Source: Roseovarius sp.
GTDB lineage: Bacteria; Pseudomonadota; Alphaproteobacteria; Rhodobacterales; Rhodobacteraceae
DNA length: 15,491 nucleotides
NCBI GenBank assembly: GCA_023260815.1
Contig: JALQUE010000247.1
Span: 1 to 15,491, forward strand
Direction: 5' to 3'
Shown here: positions 1 through 7,400 of the stretch, one piece after another
Layout: every line of letters starts with the position of its first letter
Position numbering within the stretch: position 1 is the stretch's first letter
The notes under the pieces: model-generated
Seen by the model: the letters and a program-made list of their open reading frames with translations, nothing else
What the model was told of the DNA's origin: nothing
The model's database searches: none
Translations under genes and position numbers: made by a program

Positions 1-93
1 AAAACGCGCGAGGTCGACAAGGCGTTGGAGGGGTTGGGGGCGCAGTCAGAAGCACTCGCCGACGCTGGCCAACCCAATTTGTCTCGCAAGTAA
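1..93 (+). CDS. C-terminal end of an unrecognised protein (partial)
   Basis: An open frame enters from the left edge in phase with base 1 and ends with TAA at 91-93, giving 30 residues. The stretch is polar and probably helical (VDKALEGLGAQSEALADAG) and ends NLSRK. It holds no recognisable domain. The real gene starts outside the window, so its function cannot be judged. It lies co-directional with, and 142 bp upstream of, the XRE gene at 236, and the intervening DNA carries repeated motifs that look like operator sites, so the two genes are probably separate transcription units. The open frame is short enough that it could be chance; I favour a real gene tail because it is open to the window edge. 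Confidence 0.4.
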   Translation, partial: KTREVDKALEGLGAQSEALADAGQPNLSRK

Positions 94-208
94 AACAGAA
101 AATTAATTTTTGTGTCACTTACAAAACAAAAACCGACTGAAGACATAGGGTGGGGGGTGCAACGGGGGGTGGCTCATCATATCTGTCGTATCACAAGTGA
201 GACAAAAA
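78..208. promoter_or_regulatory. Three copies of a TTTGT(C/G)TC motif upstream of the XRE gene
   Basis: The motif TTTGT(C/G)TC(A/G)C occurs three times: TTTGTCTCGC at 78-87, TTTGTGTCAC at 109-118, and on the minus strand TTTGTCTCAC at 208-199. The last two extend to a 14-bp inverted repeat (TTTTTGTGTCACTT at 107-120 against the complement of 195-208) with one mismatch and 74 bp between the arms. The site just upstream of the gene also holds TCAC-AA-GTGA (191-200). Such repeats directly upstream of an XRE antitoxin-like gene are typical of autoregulatory operators, so binding by the product of 236-643 is my inference. The AT-rich DNA here (94-110) could also hold the promoter, but I see no clear -35/-10 pair. 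Confidence 0.45.
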
Positions 209-235
209 CAACTCTTCTGACCGAGATGCGGGACA

Positions 236-643
236 ATGACTGCCAGCACGGACAAAACAGCACGCACCAAGGGGAGCGCGGTTCACCCCTCGATCGCCCG
301 CGGTATCGCGCGGCTTGGGCAGGACATCTCCCGCGCGCGTCGGGCGCGCCGGATCTCCACAACCGACATGGCGGCGCGCATGGGCGTTGGACGCAGCACG
401 CTGCACCGTCTGGAACAAGGCGATCCGGGCGTCTCGCTGAACACCCTGGCGATGGCCCTGTCGGTTCTGGGGCTTTTCGACCGGCTGGCCGACCTCGTCG
501 ATCCGGCATCGGATGAGCTCGGCTTGATGCTGGCGGAGAAAACACTTCCGAAAAGGATCACGTCGCGCCGAAGGAACGCATCTTCGGAAAACAGCCCAAG
601 TGCGGACGCGAGTGGCGCCGACGACGCGCCTGAGGGATGGTGA
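236..643 (+). CDS. XRE-family HTH regulator, likely orphan antitoxin of a lost HipA-type toxin
   Basis: A 135-residue protein with a helix-turn-helix of the Cro/CI type at about residues 42-63 (STTDMAARMGVG then STLHRLEQG), followed by a helix (LNTLAMALSVLGLFDRLADL) typical of HipB-like and related antitoxins. The tail from about residue 110 is polar, rich in Ser/Asp/Ala and probably disordered. In the family this kind of protein binds its own promoter and neutralises a HipA-type kinase encoded directly downstream. The stop codon overlaps an ATG (TGATG, 641-645), the usual arrangement for a coupled toxin, but that downstream frame closes after nine codons. The start at 236 is chosen because GCGGGA lies 5 bases upstream and the HTH is complete. 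It may now work as a solitary repressor. Motif copies at 78-208 are candidate binding sites. Confidence 0.75.
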   Translation: MTASTDKTARTKGSAVHPSIARGIARLGQDISRARRARRISTTDMAARMGVGRSTLHRLEQGDPGVSLNTLAMALSVLGLFDRLADLVDPASDELGLMLAEKTLPKRITSRRRNASSENSPSADASGADDAPEGW

Positions 644-799
644 TGCGGTCAGCGCGAAGTCGTGACCAGTGAAAATTCGCGCCATGTTTTAGGGTCATTA
701 CGCCGCATCGGTGGCCAGCTTGGCATGGATGCCGACGATTTCAGCGCTGTCGGCGCGGCAATCGAGACCGAGGATCTGACGATGGCCTGCCGCCTCTAG
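643..799 (+). pseudogene. Possible relic of the toxin gene paired with the XRE antitoxin
   Basis: An ATG at 643-645 overlaps the stop of the XRE gene, as expected for a translationally coupled toxin, but the frame ends with TGA at 670-672 after nine codons. In another frame, an open stretch from 662 runs to TAG at 797-799 and reads like a C-terminal tail (LRRIGGQLGMDADDF). A helix of this kind closes many HipA-family proteins, though I cannot align it with confidence. The simplest reading is a large internal deletion that removed the kinase and left head and tail. The tail stop overlaps the stop of the convergent hipA at 796-798 within a CTAG, consistent with a rearrangement junction near here. 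It could instead be ordinary spacer DNA. Confidence 0.3.
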
Positions 800-2130
800 A
801 TCGGACTTAGCAGGTCCCGCATCTGCGCCGCCCGCTGCATCGCATCGCTTGCGATCGGCTCGCTGACCGCCGCTGGGACCTGATCGCCTACCGCCAGAAG
901 CGTCCGCTCCAGCGCAGGGCCCAGCCGATCTACCATGTCCTGCAACAGCTCCAGGGCGCGGCCCTTGGGCAGACCCGCCGCGCGGCCCTCGGCCTCGAAG
1001 TGGCGGGGCACGATCTCGTCGATGCCGTAATGGCCGTCGATCGACATGGCGAGGCGGTAGCGCTTGCGCTGCAACCGTCCGGCACGGACGACCGGGGCGA
1101 CGCTCAGGATGTCATAGAGAGGCGCGAGCGTGAACCGCGCCCGACGCCCCAGACGCAGGCTGAAGTTCTTGGCGTGCCCGTCCGAGGCCCCGATCAGGAA
1201 GAAGAAGATCTGCGCCCGGAAGAACGTCTCCCGATCCTCGATGGGCGTGTCGGATTCGCGCAAAAGCTCCATGATCCGCGCGATGCCGGGGCCGCCTAGC
1301 CTCTGGTATTTCATCGCAGAAGGGTAACCCAGCGACTGGCAGATATCTTCCTGCGGCAGGCGCTTCAGGGTGTCGCCATGCCAGACGCGATCGAACCGCT
1401 CGACCGACAGCACGACTTGCCCTGGCAGGGTGAGCTTTTCGACATGCGCGACGGGAAGGCCGATTTCGCGCGCCAAGGTCATGCAAAACAGCTCGTTCTC
1501 GACGCTGTCGCTCAGGTCGATCTGCTCAGGGCCGGGAATGATGCCCATGGGCGTCTTGAAGATATGGCTGGTCGGCGTGATACCACGCGGCTTGGCCCAT
1601 TGCCCATTGATACGCAGATAGGCCGTCTTCTCCTGCGCGCCGGCGATGGAAATCCGGAAATCCTCGTCTTCACCCAGGGCGAGCGGCGCGGCGGCGAGGT
1701 TCTGCAGGTCGGCGACCATCTCCTCTTCCGAAATGACGCGATACTGCATGTCCTGCTCGGACGGGGCCTCGTCCACCGGCAGGAATTGCAGCGCACCGAC
1801 ACAGTCGCGCCCCAGCACGGACAACAGAGAGAACACATCCTTGCCCTGCGCCCCGACACGCGCGGCGATCTTCTCGCGCAGCTCGCCTTCGGCATCGGGC
1901 AGGAGGTTGTCGAAGGCGGCGACAACCGGATCGCCCTGCCATTTGAGCTTGGTCAGCGGCAGGGCGCTGGCAACCGGAAAAGCGGCCTCGGACGCGAGCC
2001 AGTCGGGATCGTAGGAGAAGGCGATGGCCCCATCCGTCGCGCGGGTCAGCATGCCCACCCGCGCCCTTTCGTACCAGACGGCTGTCTTGCTTTGGCGCGT
2101 GCGGCGGCCCGCGCGGGCGATCCGTGCCAT
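796..2130 (-). CDS. hipA: HipA-family serine/threonine kinase toxin (leftward module)
   Basis: A complete 444-residue HipA kinase; E. coli HipA has about 440. The family phosphorylates aminoacyl-tRNA synthetases such as GltX in the cytoplasm, halting translation and producing dormancy, and is silenced by HipB. Visible landmarks in order: the N-terminal HipA domain (residues about 17-120, with AFDNLLPD at 72-79), the regulatory loop SIAGAQEKTA with Ser161 matching the autophosphorylated Ser150 of E. coli HipA, ITPTSH (184-189), ERFDR (244-248), LPQED (258-262), the catalytic GASDGHAKNFS (Asp317) and the metal-binding LYD (Asp340). All key residues are intact, so an active toxin is expected. 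A basic extension of about 12 residues (ARAGRRTRQSK) precedes the usual start of the fold. The ATG lies one base after the hipB stop, so expression is coupled to the antitoxin. The symbol is by family; the exact subfamily target is unknown. Confidence 0.93.
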   Translation of the reverse strand: MARIARAGRRTRQSKTAVWYERARVGMLTRATDGAIAFSYDPDWLASEAAFPVASALPLTKLKWQGDPVVAAFDNLLPDAEGELREKIAARVGAQGKDVFSLLSVLGRDCVGALQFLPVDEAPSEQDMQYRVISEEEMVADLQNLAAAPLALGEDEDFRISIAGAQEKTAYLRINGQWAKPRGITPTSHIFKTPMGIIPGPEQIDLSDSVENELFCMTLAREIGLPVAHVEKLTLPGQVVLSVERFDRVWHGDTLKRLPQEDICQSLGYPSAMKYQRLGGPGIARIMELLRESDTPIEDRETFFRAQIFFFLIGASDGHAKNFSLRLGRRARFTLAPLYDILSVAPVVRAGRLQRKRYRLAMSIDGHYGIDEIVPRHFEAEGRAAGLPKGRALELLQDMVDRLGPALERTLLAVGDQVPAAVSEPIASDAMQRAAQMRDLLSPI

Positions 2131-2131
2131 C

Positions 2132-2380
2132 CTAGCGCTGCCCCGGGTCTGCTATACGATCCGTCGCGGACAGTTCCGCGCCGAGGGCCTCCAGAAGGCG
2201 CAGATAAACATCTAGGCTTACGGAAACGACACCGTTCTCGATGTCGGAAATTGTGGATTGCGCCGTTCCCGTCATCTCACCAAGCTGCTTCTGACTGATC
2301 TTCCGTGCCGCGCGCCGCGCCTTCAGCACGGCCCCGGCTTGGCGCAGGCTTCGGATGGGGTATGCGGGCAGGGTGTCCAT
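2132..2380 (-). CDS. hipB: HipB-like XRE antitoxin (leftward module)
   Basis: An 82-residue single-domain HTH protein from the ATG at 2380. The XRE fold spans residues about 12-66, with the recognition unit at 29-50 (ISQKQLGEMTGTAQ then STISDIENG). It is similar in length to E. coli HipB (88). It is expected to dimerise, bind the operators at 2416-2460 and hold the HipA kinase inactive. The frame also opens at a TTG at 2398, but the promoter TTGACA/TATCGC places transcription start at about 2380, which would put the TTG outside the mRNA, and neither start has a Shine-Dalgarno sequence. I therefore prefer the ATG at 2380 and a leaderless message. The short C-terminal tail (ADPGQR) is where E. 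coli HipB carries its degradation signal; nothing more can be said from sequence. Confidence 0.88.
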   Translation of the reverse strand: MDTLPAYPIRSLRQAGAVLKARRAARKISQKQLGEMTGTAQSTISDIENGVVSVSLDVYLRLLEALGAELSATDRIADPGQR

Positions 2381-2386
2381 GGCGTT

Positions 2387-2415
2387 GCGATAGCTCAAGG
2401 ACGATATTTTGTCAA
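2387..2415 (-). promoter_or_regulatory. Promoter of the leftward hipBA module
   Basis: On the minus strand a perfect -35 element TTGACA (2415-2410) is followed after exactly 17 bases by TATCGC (2392-2387), matching the first three positions of TATAAT. Alphaproteobacterial -10 boxes are often loose. The predicted start falls 6-7 bases further on, at about 2380, which is the A of the hipB ATG. The upstream edge of the -35 touches the operator at 2416-2433, so bound HipB would block RNA polymerase. Confidence 0.6.
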
Positions 2416-2433
2416 TATAGCGCGAGAGCTATA
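2416..2433. promoter_or_regulatory. Operator O1 of the leftward hipBA module (TATAG-N8-CTATA)
   Basis: The 18-bp inverted repeat TATAGC-N6-GCTATA directly abuts the -35 box of the leftward hipB promoter. E. coli HipB binds TATCC-N8-GGATA, also 18 bp with 5-bp arms and an 8-bp spacer; the geometry here is identical with the arms changed to TATAG/CTATA. The match of layout plus position makes autoregulation by the adjacent HipB the likely role. Confidence 0.7.
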
Positions 2434-2442
2434 AGCTTCACA

Positions 2443-2460
2443 TATAGCCCATGGGCTAAT
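2443..2460. promoter_or_regulatory. Operator O2 of the leftward hipBA module
   Basis: TATAGC-N6-GCTAAT has the same left arm and spacing as O1, with a slightly degenerate right arm. Its core is a perfect 14-bp palindrome, TAGCCCATGGGCTA at 2445-2458. The centres of O1 and O2 lie 27 bp apart. Paired operators are usual in hip regions and allow cooperative repression. O2 lies further upstream of the leftward promoter and about 170 bp from the rightward one. Confidence 0.65.
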
Positions 2461-2632
2461 TGTCGATCTCTGTGCGTAGGGGAAATTCATGCCGACCGGC
2501 ATCAAGCAACCATGCCATACACGGTCGACGACCCAACACCACTTGCCCGGCAGAAGGCAAAGACGAACGCAGATGGAAAATGACTGCGGGATCATAAATC
2601 GATATTATTACCCACAGAACATATTGACTCCA

Positions 2633-2649
2633 TATGATCCCCCGATCAT
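2633..2649 (+). promoter_or_regulatory. -10 element and overlapping operator of the rightward hipBA module
   Basis: TATGAT (2633-2638) matches the -10 consensus at five of six bases and lies 35 bp before the hipB ATG; transcription would start near 2645. It overlaps a perfect inverted repeat, ATGATC-N4-GATCAT (2634-2649), so a bound repressor would cover the -10. The -35 is weak (CCCACA at 2611-2616, 16-bp spacer). A TTGACT at 2624-2629 is a better -35 but has only CATCTT at the right distance. The repeat is unlike the leftward operators, so the two antitoxins probably do not share sites. Confidence 0.5.
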
Positions 2650-2673
2650 CTTCATCGGGAAAGGATCACCCGG

Positions 2674-2925
2674 ATGGACCAGATCGCCCGCACCACCAAG
2701 GATCTCGGCCAGACCCTGCGCGCCGCCCGTAAGGCCAATGGTCTGACGCAGGCCGAGCTTGCCGCCCGCGCGGGCGTCTGGCAGCGCACGGTGTCCAACA
2801 TCGAGACCGGCACCAGCGGCGCCAAGGTGGACACGATCTTCGACCTGCTGGCCGCGCTCGACCTCGAACTGCGGATCGTGCCGCGCAGCAAAATGACCCC
2901 GCGTGATCTCGAGGACATCTTCTGA
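2674..2925 (+). CDS. hipB: HipB-like XRE antitoxin (rightward module)
   Basis: An 83-residue XRE protein with the HTH at about residues 24-46 (LTQAELAARAGVWQ then RTVSNIETG) and a dimerisation-type helix behind it (KVDTIFDLLAALDLEL). It ends with a short Lys/Asp-rich tail. A good ribosome site AAGGA (2661-2665) sits 8 bases before the ATG, unlike the leftward hipB, which appears leaderless. Its stop overlaps the hipA start by one base (TGATG), so the pair is translationally coupled. The expected role is to neutralise the adjacent HipA and to repress the promoter, probably through the ATGATC-N4-GATCAT site. It differs clearly from the other HipB in the recognition helix, in line with the different operator. 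Confidence 0.9.
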   Translation: MDQIARTTKDLGQTLRAARKANGLTQAELAARAGVWQRTVSNIETGTSGAKVDTIFDLLAALDLELRIVPRSKMTPRDLEDIF

Positions 2926-4241
2926 TGGGGCGCAAGCGCACCTATGCGCCGCTCGACGTCTACATGAACGGCCGCCGCGTAGGTCAGTATTTCCGCGCGC
3001 CGGACGGGGCCTTCGCCTTCACCTATGCGCCGGAATGGCTGGTCTGGGACAACACGCTGCCGATCTCGCGCGCCCTTCCCCTTCGGCCCGAGCGCTACAC
3101 CGGCCCGCCTGTGATCGCGGTTTTCGAGAACCTGTTGCCCGACAGCGACCTGATCCGCCGCCGTGTGGCGGAACGCGTGGACGCGGATGGTGTGGACGCC
3201 TATAGCCTGCTTGCGCGCATCGGGCGTGATTGTGTGGGCGCGCTGCAATTCCTGCCCGAGGGCGAGCAGCCGGGCGACGCCCGCGCGCTGACCGGTGAGC
3301 CGTTGAGCGACGCCCAGATCGGAGCCATGTTGCGGGATCTGGCGCAGACCCCGCTTGGCATCCGGGCCGAGCAGGATTTCCGCATCTCCGTCGCCGGCGC
3401 GCAGGAAAAGACGGCGCTACTGTTCGACGAAGGGCAATGGGTGCTGCCGACCGGCACCACACCCACGACACATATCCTGAAGCCCGCCATCGGCCGCCTG
3501 CCCCCTGGCATGGACCTGACCGACAGCATCGAGAACGAGCACTTCAGCCTACGGCTCTTGGCGGGCTTTGGCCTGCCCGTGGCACGGACCGAGATCGCGG
3601 ATTTCGCGGGAACACGCGCGCTGGTCATCGAACGCTTCGACCGGCTGCGCGCCCGCGACGGCCGCCTGATCCGCCTGCCGCAGGAGGATTGCTGCCAGGC
3701 CCTGTCCGTGCCCCCGACCCGCAAGTACCAGAACGAGGGCGGCCCGGGGATCGTGGAGATCTGTGACCTGCTGACCGGCAGCGACGAGCCGCAGCGCGAC
3801 CGGGCGGACTTCCTGAAGGCCGTGATCCTGTTCTGGCTGATCGGGGCGACGGACGGGCACGCCAAGAACTTCAGCATTTCCCTGATGCCCGGCGGGCGCT
3901 TCCGCATGACGCCGATCTACGACGTGCTGACGGTACAACCCTCGCTGGATGCGGGGGCGTTGCAAATCAAGGACATGAAGCTCGCCATGCGCGCGGGCAA
4001 GGGGCGTCATTACCGCGTCGCGGACATCCACGGCCGACACTTCGTGGAGACAGCGCTCTCGGCGGGGGTCTCGCGGGAACAGGTGGCGGGGGTGTTCGAG
4101 GATATTCGGGGGCGGGCGGATCAGGCGCTTGACGGGGCATTGGCGGGGATGCCGCCGGGGTTTCCCGAGGGGCTGGTGGACGCAGTCAGGCAGGGGTTCG
4201 AGAAAAGGGCGGCGCGGCTGGTCGCGGGGAACGGCGGATGA
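2925..4241 (+). CDS. hipA: HipA-family serine/threonine kinase toxin (rightward module)
   Basis: A complete 438-residue HipA kinase, closely resembling E. coli HipA in motif order. Landmarks: YAPEWL (34-39), FENLLPDSD (67-75), the loop ISVAGAQEKTALL with Ser155 as the autophosphorylation site, GTTPTTH (177-183), IERFDR (235-240), LPQED (251-255), GGPGI (272-276), the catalytic GATDGHAKNFS (Asp310) and IYD (Asp333). All active-site residues are present. Family knowledge predicts inactivation of a tRNA synthetase by phosphorylation, growth arrest and persistence. It starts within the stop codon of hipB. The two HipA proteins of the window share all motifs but diverge between them, so they look like independently acquired paralogues and not a recent tandem duplication. 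A hairpin with a T-run follows 17 bases after the stop. Confidence 0.94.
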   Translation: MGRKRTYAPLDVYMNGRRVGQYFRAPDGAFAFTYAPEWLVWDNTLPISRALPLRPERYTGPPVIAVFENLLPDSDLIRRRVAERVDADGVDAYSLLARIGRDCVGALQFLPEGEQPGDARALTGEPLSDAQIGAMLRDLAQTPLGIRAEQDFRISVAGAQEKTALLFDEGQWVLPTGTTPTTHILKPAIGRLPPGMDLTDSIENEHFSLRLLAGFGLPVARTEIADFAGTRALVIERFDRLRARDGRLIRLPQEDCCQALSVPPTRKYQNEGGPGIVEICDLLTGSDEPQRDRADFLKAVILFWLIGATDGHAKNFSISLMPGGRFRMTPIYDVLTVQPSLDAGALQIKDMKLAMRAGKGRHYRVADIHGRHFVETALSAGVSREQVAGVFEDIRGRADQALDGALAGMPPGFPEGLVDAVRQGFEKRAARLVAGNGG

Positions 4242-4257
4242 CGTGCGGGCGGAAAGC

Positions 4258-4281
4258 GGCCGTTCCCTTCAGCGGCCTTTT
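4258..4281 (+). terminator. Intrinsic terminator candidate after the rightward hipBA
   Basis: The stem GGCCGTT (4258-4264) pairs with AGCGGCC (4271-4277), seven pairs with one G-U, around the loop CCCTTC, and is followed by TTTT (4278-4281). It begins 17 bases after the hipA stop. The T-run is short, so termination may be partial. Confidence 0.55.
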
Positions 4282-4362
4282 CGACACGGTAGTGGTTGGG
4301 AAGCGGACATTAGGTCTCCGCAAACTTAAGAGGCGATTAAGCTATTGGTTGCGTCGTCAGTG

Positions 4363-4391
4363 TTCCCAAATGTCGTGTGCTGAATTATACA
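4363..4391 (+). promoter_or_regulatory. Candidate promoter of the STAND nuclease gene
   Basis: TTCCCA (4363-4368) and TATACA (4386-4391) are separated by 17 bases and each matches its consensus at four of six positions. Transcription would start near 4398, giving a leader of about 25 bases before the ATG at 4423. The local DNA turns AT-rich here. No operator-like repeat is evident, as would fit a gene held ready and controlled at protein level. Confidence 0.4.
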
Positions 4392-4422
4392 GAGCTACAA
4401 ATTATTGTGTGGCGGTGTAGCT

Positions 4423-7400
4423 ATGGCCATCTTCGATATTGAAAAGGATGACCTACTTCGGTTGTCCGATGAACGACTGGAAGAGTTGATAGCGCGCCTT
4501 TCAGAGGCGGAGGTCGCGGCACACGGCCATAGCCCAGCGAGTGTAAGTTGGTCAGGCTCGATCAAGGCACCAGATGAAGGTATCGACATTCATGTGGAAG
4601 TGGATACCTCCGAACTGGAATCGGGCTTCCTGAGCCGTCCGAATACTGTTCTCCAGTCCAAGAAGGACTCTATGCCAAAGTCTGCAATCGCGGCGGAGAT
4701 GCTGAAGGATGGAGAACTAAATCCCACCATTGCAAACCAAGCCCAGATTGGCGGCAGCTACATCATCGTGAGCCTCGCCGACGATTGTTCACCACCGATG
4801 AAGAAGGATCGCCTCGAAGCCATGCGGGTAGCGTTGGCCAATGACCCAAACAAGGACAACATCCACCTCGATTTCTTCGACCGTTCAAAGCTGGTCCAAT
4901 GGGTGCGGCAGCATCCGTCGGTGTTGCTGTGGCTGAAGGGTAAGCTTGGTCAGGGTTATTCAGGATGGCAACCTTATGGAGCCTGGAGCAACCCGCCCAA
5001 GGGATCACCTGACACCCTTATCTCTGCTCCAGGCGTGACAGTTCACGTGCCGACTGAGCGAGGTCAGGAGTTATCAATCGAAGACGCCATAGAACCTATG
5101 CGTCGGCTGATACGCACATCAAACAAAGCGATCCGCATCACGGGGCTTTCTGGTGTTGGTAAGACACGCATTGTGCAAGCGCTCTTTGATGAAACTGTCG
5201 GTACCGACCCGCTCGATAGAACTATCGCGGTCTACGTTGATACAGGACAAGACCCTGATCCTTCCGCATCTGCTATGCTGGATCGTCTAATTGCCGAAGG
5301 CCGTCGTGCGGTGATGATCCTCGACAACTGCCCCTCCGATCTGCATTCGGCACTAGCAGCCAAGGTGTCTGCTGGAAGTGGTGATGTCAGCCTGATCACG
5401 GTTGAATACGATATCAGAGACGACAAGCCGCAAACTACCGAAGTGATCCACATCGAAGCGAATGGACCGGACGTAGCCGAAGAACTTCTGATGCGCCGTT
5501 TTCCCGAAATTGGACAGGGTAACGCAAGGCGGATCGCCGAGTTTGCCGATGGCAATTCCAGGGTTGCCTTGGCGATTGCAGAAAGAGTTGAACAGGGTGA
5601 GAGTCTCGCCCAACTGTCGAACGCCGAGTTGTTTGACCGTCTTTTCCAACAGCGGAAAGGAGTCGATGGTGATCTTCGTGAACAGGCCGAGGCTCTGTCT
5701 TTGGTGTATTCGTTCTCGGTTTCTGACCCAGAGGTCGGTAATAACGAATTAGAAGTCCTTGGCTCGATTTCAGGGCATTCAAGGGCCCAATTGTTCAAGG
5801 CCGCCAAGAAACTAGCAGACCGACATGTCGTGCAAAAGAGAGCCCATTGGAGGGCGATATTGCCTCATGCAGTCGCAAACAGGTTGGCAGGCTCTGCGTT
5901 AGAGAGCGTCCCTGTAGAGACCCTAAGATCAACGTTTGAGGCACCTGGAAATAGCAGGCTTCTAATGTCGTTCGCACATAGGCTTGGCTTGTTGCATGAT
6001 CACCCTGTCGCCAAAGAGATCGTCGAGGCATGGCTGCAAGCTGATGGTCTGCTAGGCCGTATTTCCGACCTCGATGAGAACGGATCGAGAATCCTAGACT
6101 ACATTGGACCTGTGGCACCAGAAGCGCTGCTTGATCGGATCGAAGCCGAACTCACCGCTCCCGACTTTCAGGGTATGGAGCCGAAGCATAATCCCCGCAG
6201 GACCACGATCCTCAACCTGCTGCAGTCCTTGGCTTACGAGGCCCATGCCTTTGAACGCTGCATGGCACTGCTGATCCGCGTTGCGGACCATGAAGATGAA
6301 AACAACAATTATGATGCGGTAAGGGATAAGATTTCGAGGTTCTTTCAGCCCTATCTTTCAGGCACTCATGCTTCCCTGGCGCAACGCCTCGTCATCGTAG
6401 AGAGTTGTCTGAGCTCCGAGGGTGCGGGACGGCGTTCCTTGGGTCTGAAGCTTCTTTCAACGGCACTCGATGGACCGCCATGGACGGGCTTCGGTCTTAA
6501 CGAGTTTGGGGCAAGGCCGAGAGATTATGGATACCGCCCCAACCATGAGCAACTCGTGGAATGGCGCACTGCCTTCATTGATCTGGTAACTCGGCTGGCA
6601 AATTCTGACGATGATGACATCAAGGGCGGTGCACGGCGGGTCCTAGCGAATGAGTTTCGCGGTCTTTGGCATCAGGAAGCAATGCGGGATAGGCTTGTCG
6701 AAGTAGCGCGGGCGATCAATGATCACGAGCCGTGGGGAGCAGGCTGGAAGGCCGTTCGTTCGATCATCTATTTCGACCACACAAAGGACAAAAATGAACC
6801 TGAACCAGAGCCGCTTCCCCAGGAACTTGCTGATCTAGATCGCGATCTAGAACCACGCGACCTGATTGCGAAGATCAAAACATACGTGCTTGGTAGCGGG
6901 CATGACTACTGGGCACTTGACGACGAGTTCGATGACAGCAGCGACGACAAGTATCGTGCGGCTGAAGATCGGTTGGCTGCAAAGGCAACAGACTTGGGTG
7001 AGAGCTTTGCAGCTTCAGACCATACCCTCGATGAGTTAGGGGATGACTTGTTCTCAAACGACTGGATGCCCTATCGCAGAGCGTTCGGTGTCGGCCTTGT
7101 GAAGGGGGTCCACAACTATCGCGAAGGTTGGCAAGGCTTGCTGGAACACCTCGCTAATTCATCCGGTTCGAACCACGACTTTGCGGTGATAGGTGGCTTC
7201 ATCGAAGAGGTCGCAGCAAACGATTACGGACTTTCAAGAGAACTCTTGGATGAATGCGCAAAACACCCACAACTTCAGAAAGTCCTCGTGGGCCTGCATC
7301 CGTGGAACGATTTCACGGAGGCCGATCTTGATCGGTGCATAGCCTTGCTCGATCAGGAAGAGACACGAACCTGGATGTTCGGGCCTATTCTTTGGCGAGA

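Noticed and set aside
1378..2298. A 306-residue open frame on the plus strand
   Set aside because: It lies antisense to hipA, whose family motifs are unmistakable; the frame is an artefact of high GC and has no recognisable domain.
2652..3248. A 198-residue open frame on the minus strand
   Set aside because: Antisense to the rightward hipB and hipA, low-complexity composition, no motif.
4030..4240. Recent duplication of one hipBA into the other
   Set aside because: The two HipA proteins agree in motifs but differ throughout in between, and the antitoxins and operators differ, so a recent copy event does not fit.
4405..4422. TTG start for the STAND gene, adding six residues
   Set aside because: The extension MCGGVA has no family support and no ribosome site; ATG at 4423 begins the helical N-terminus directly.
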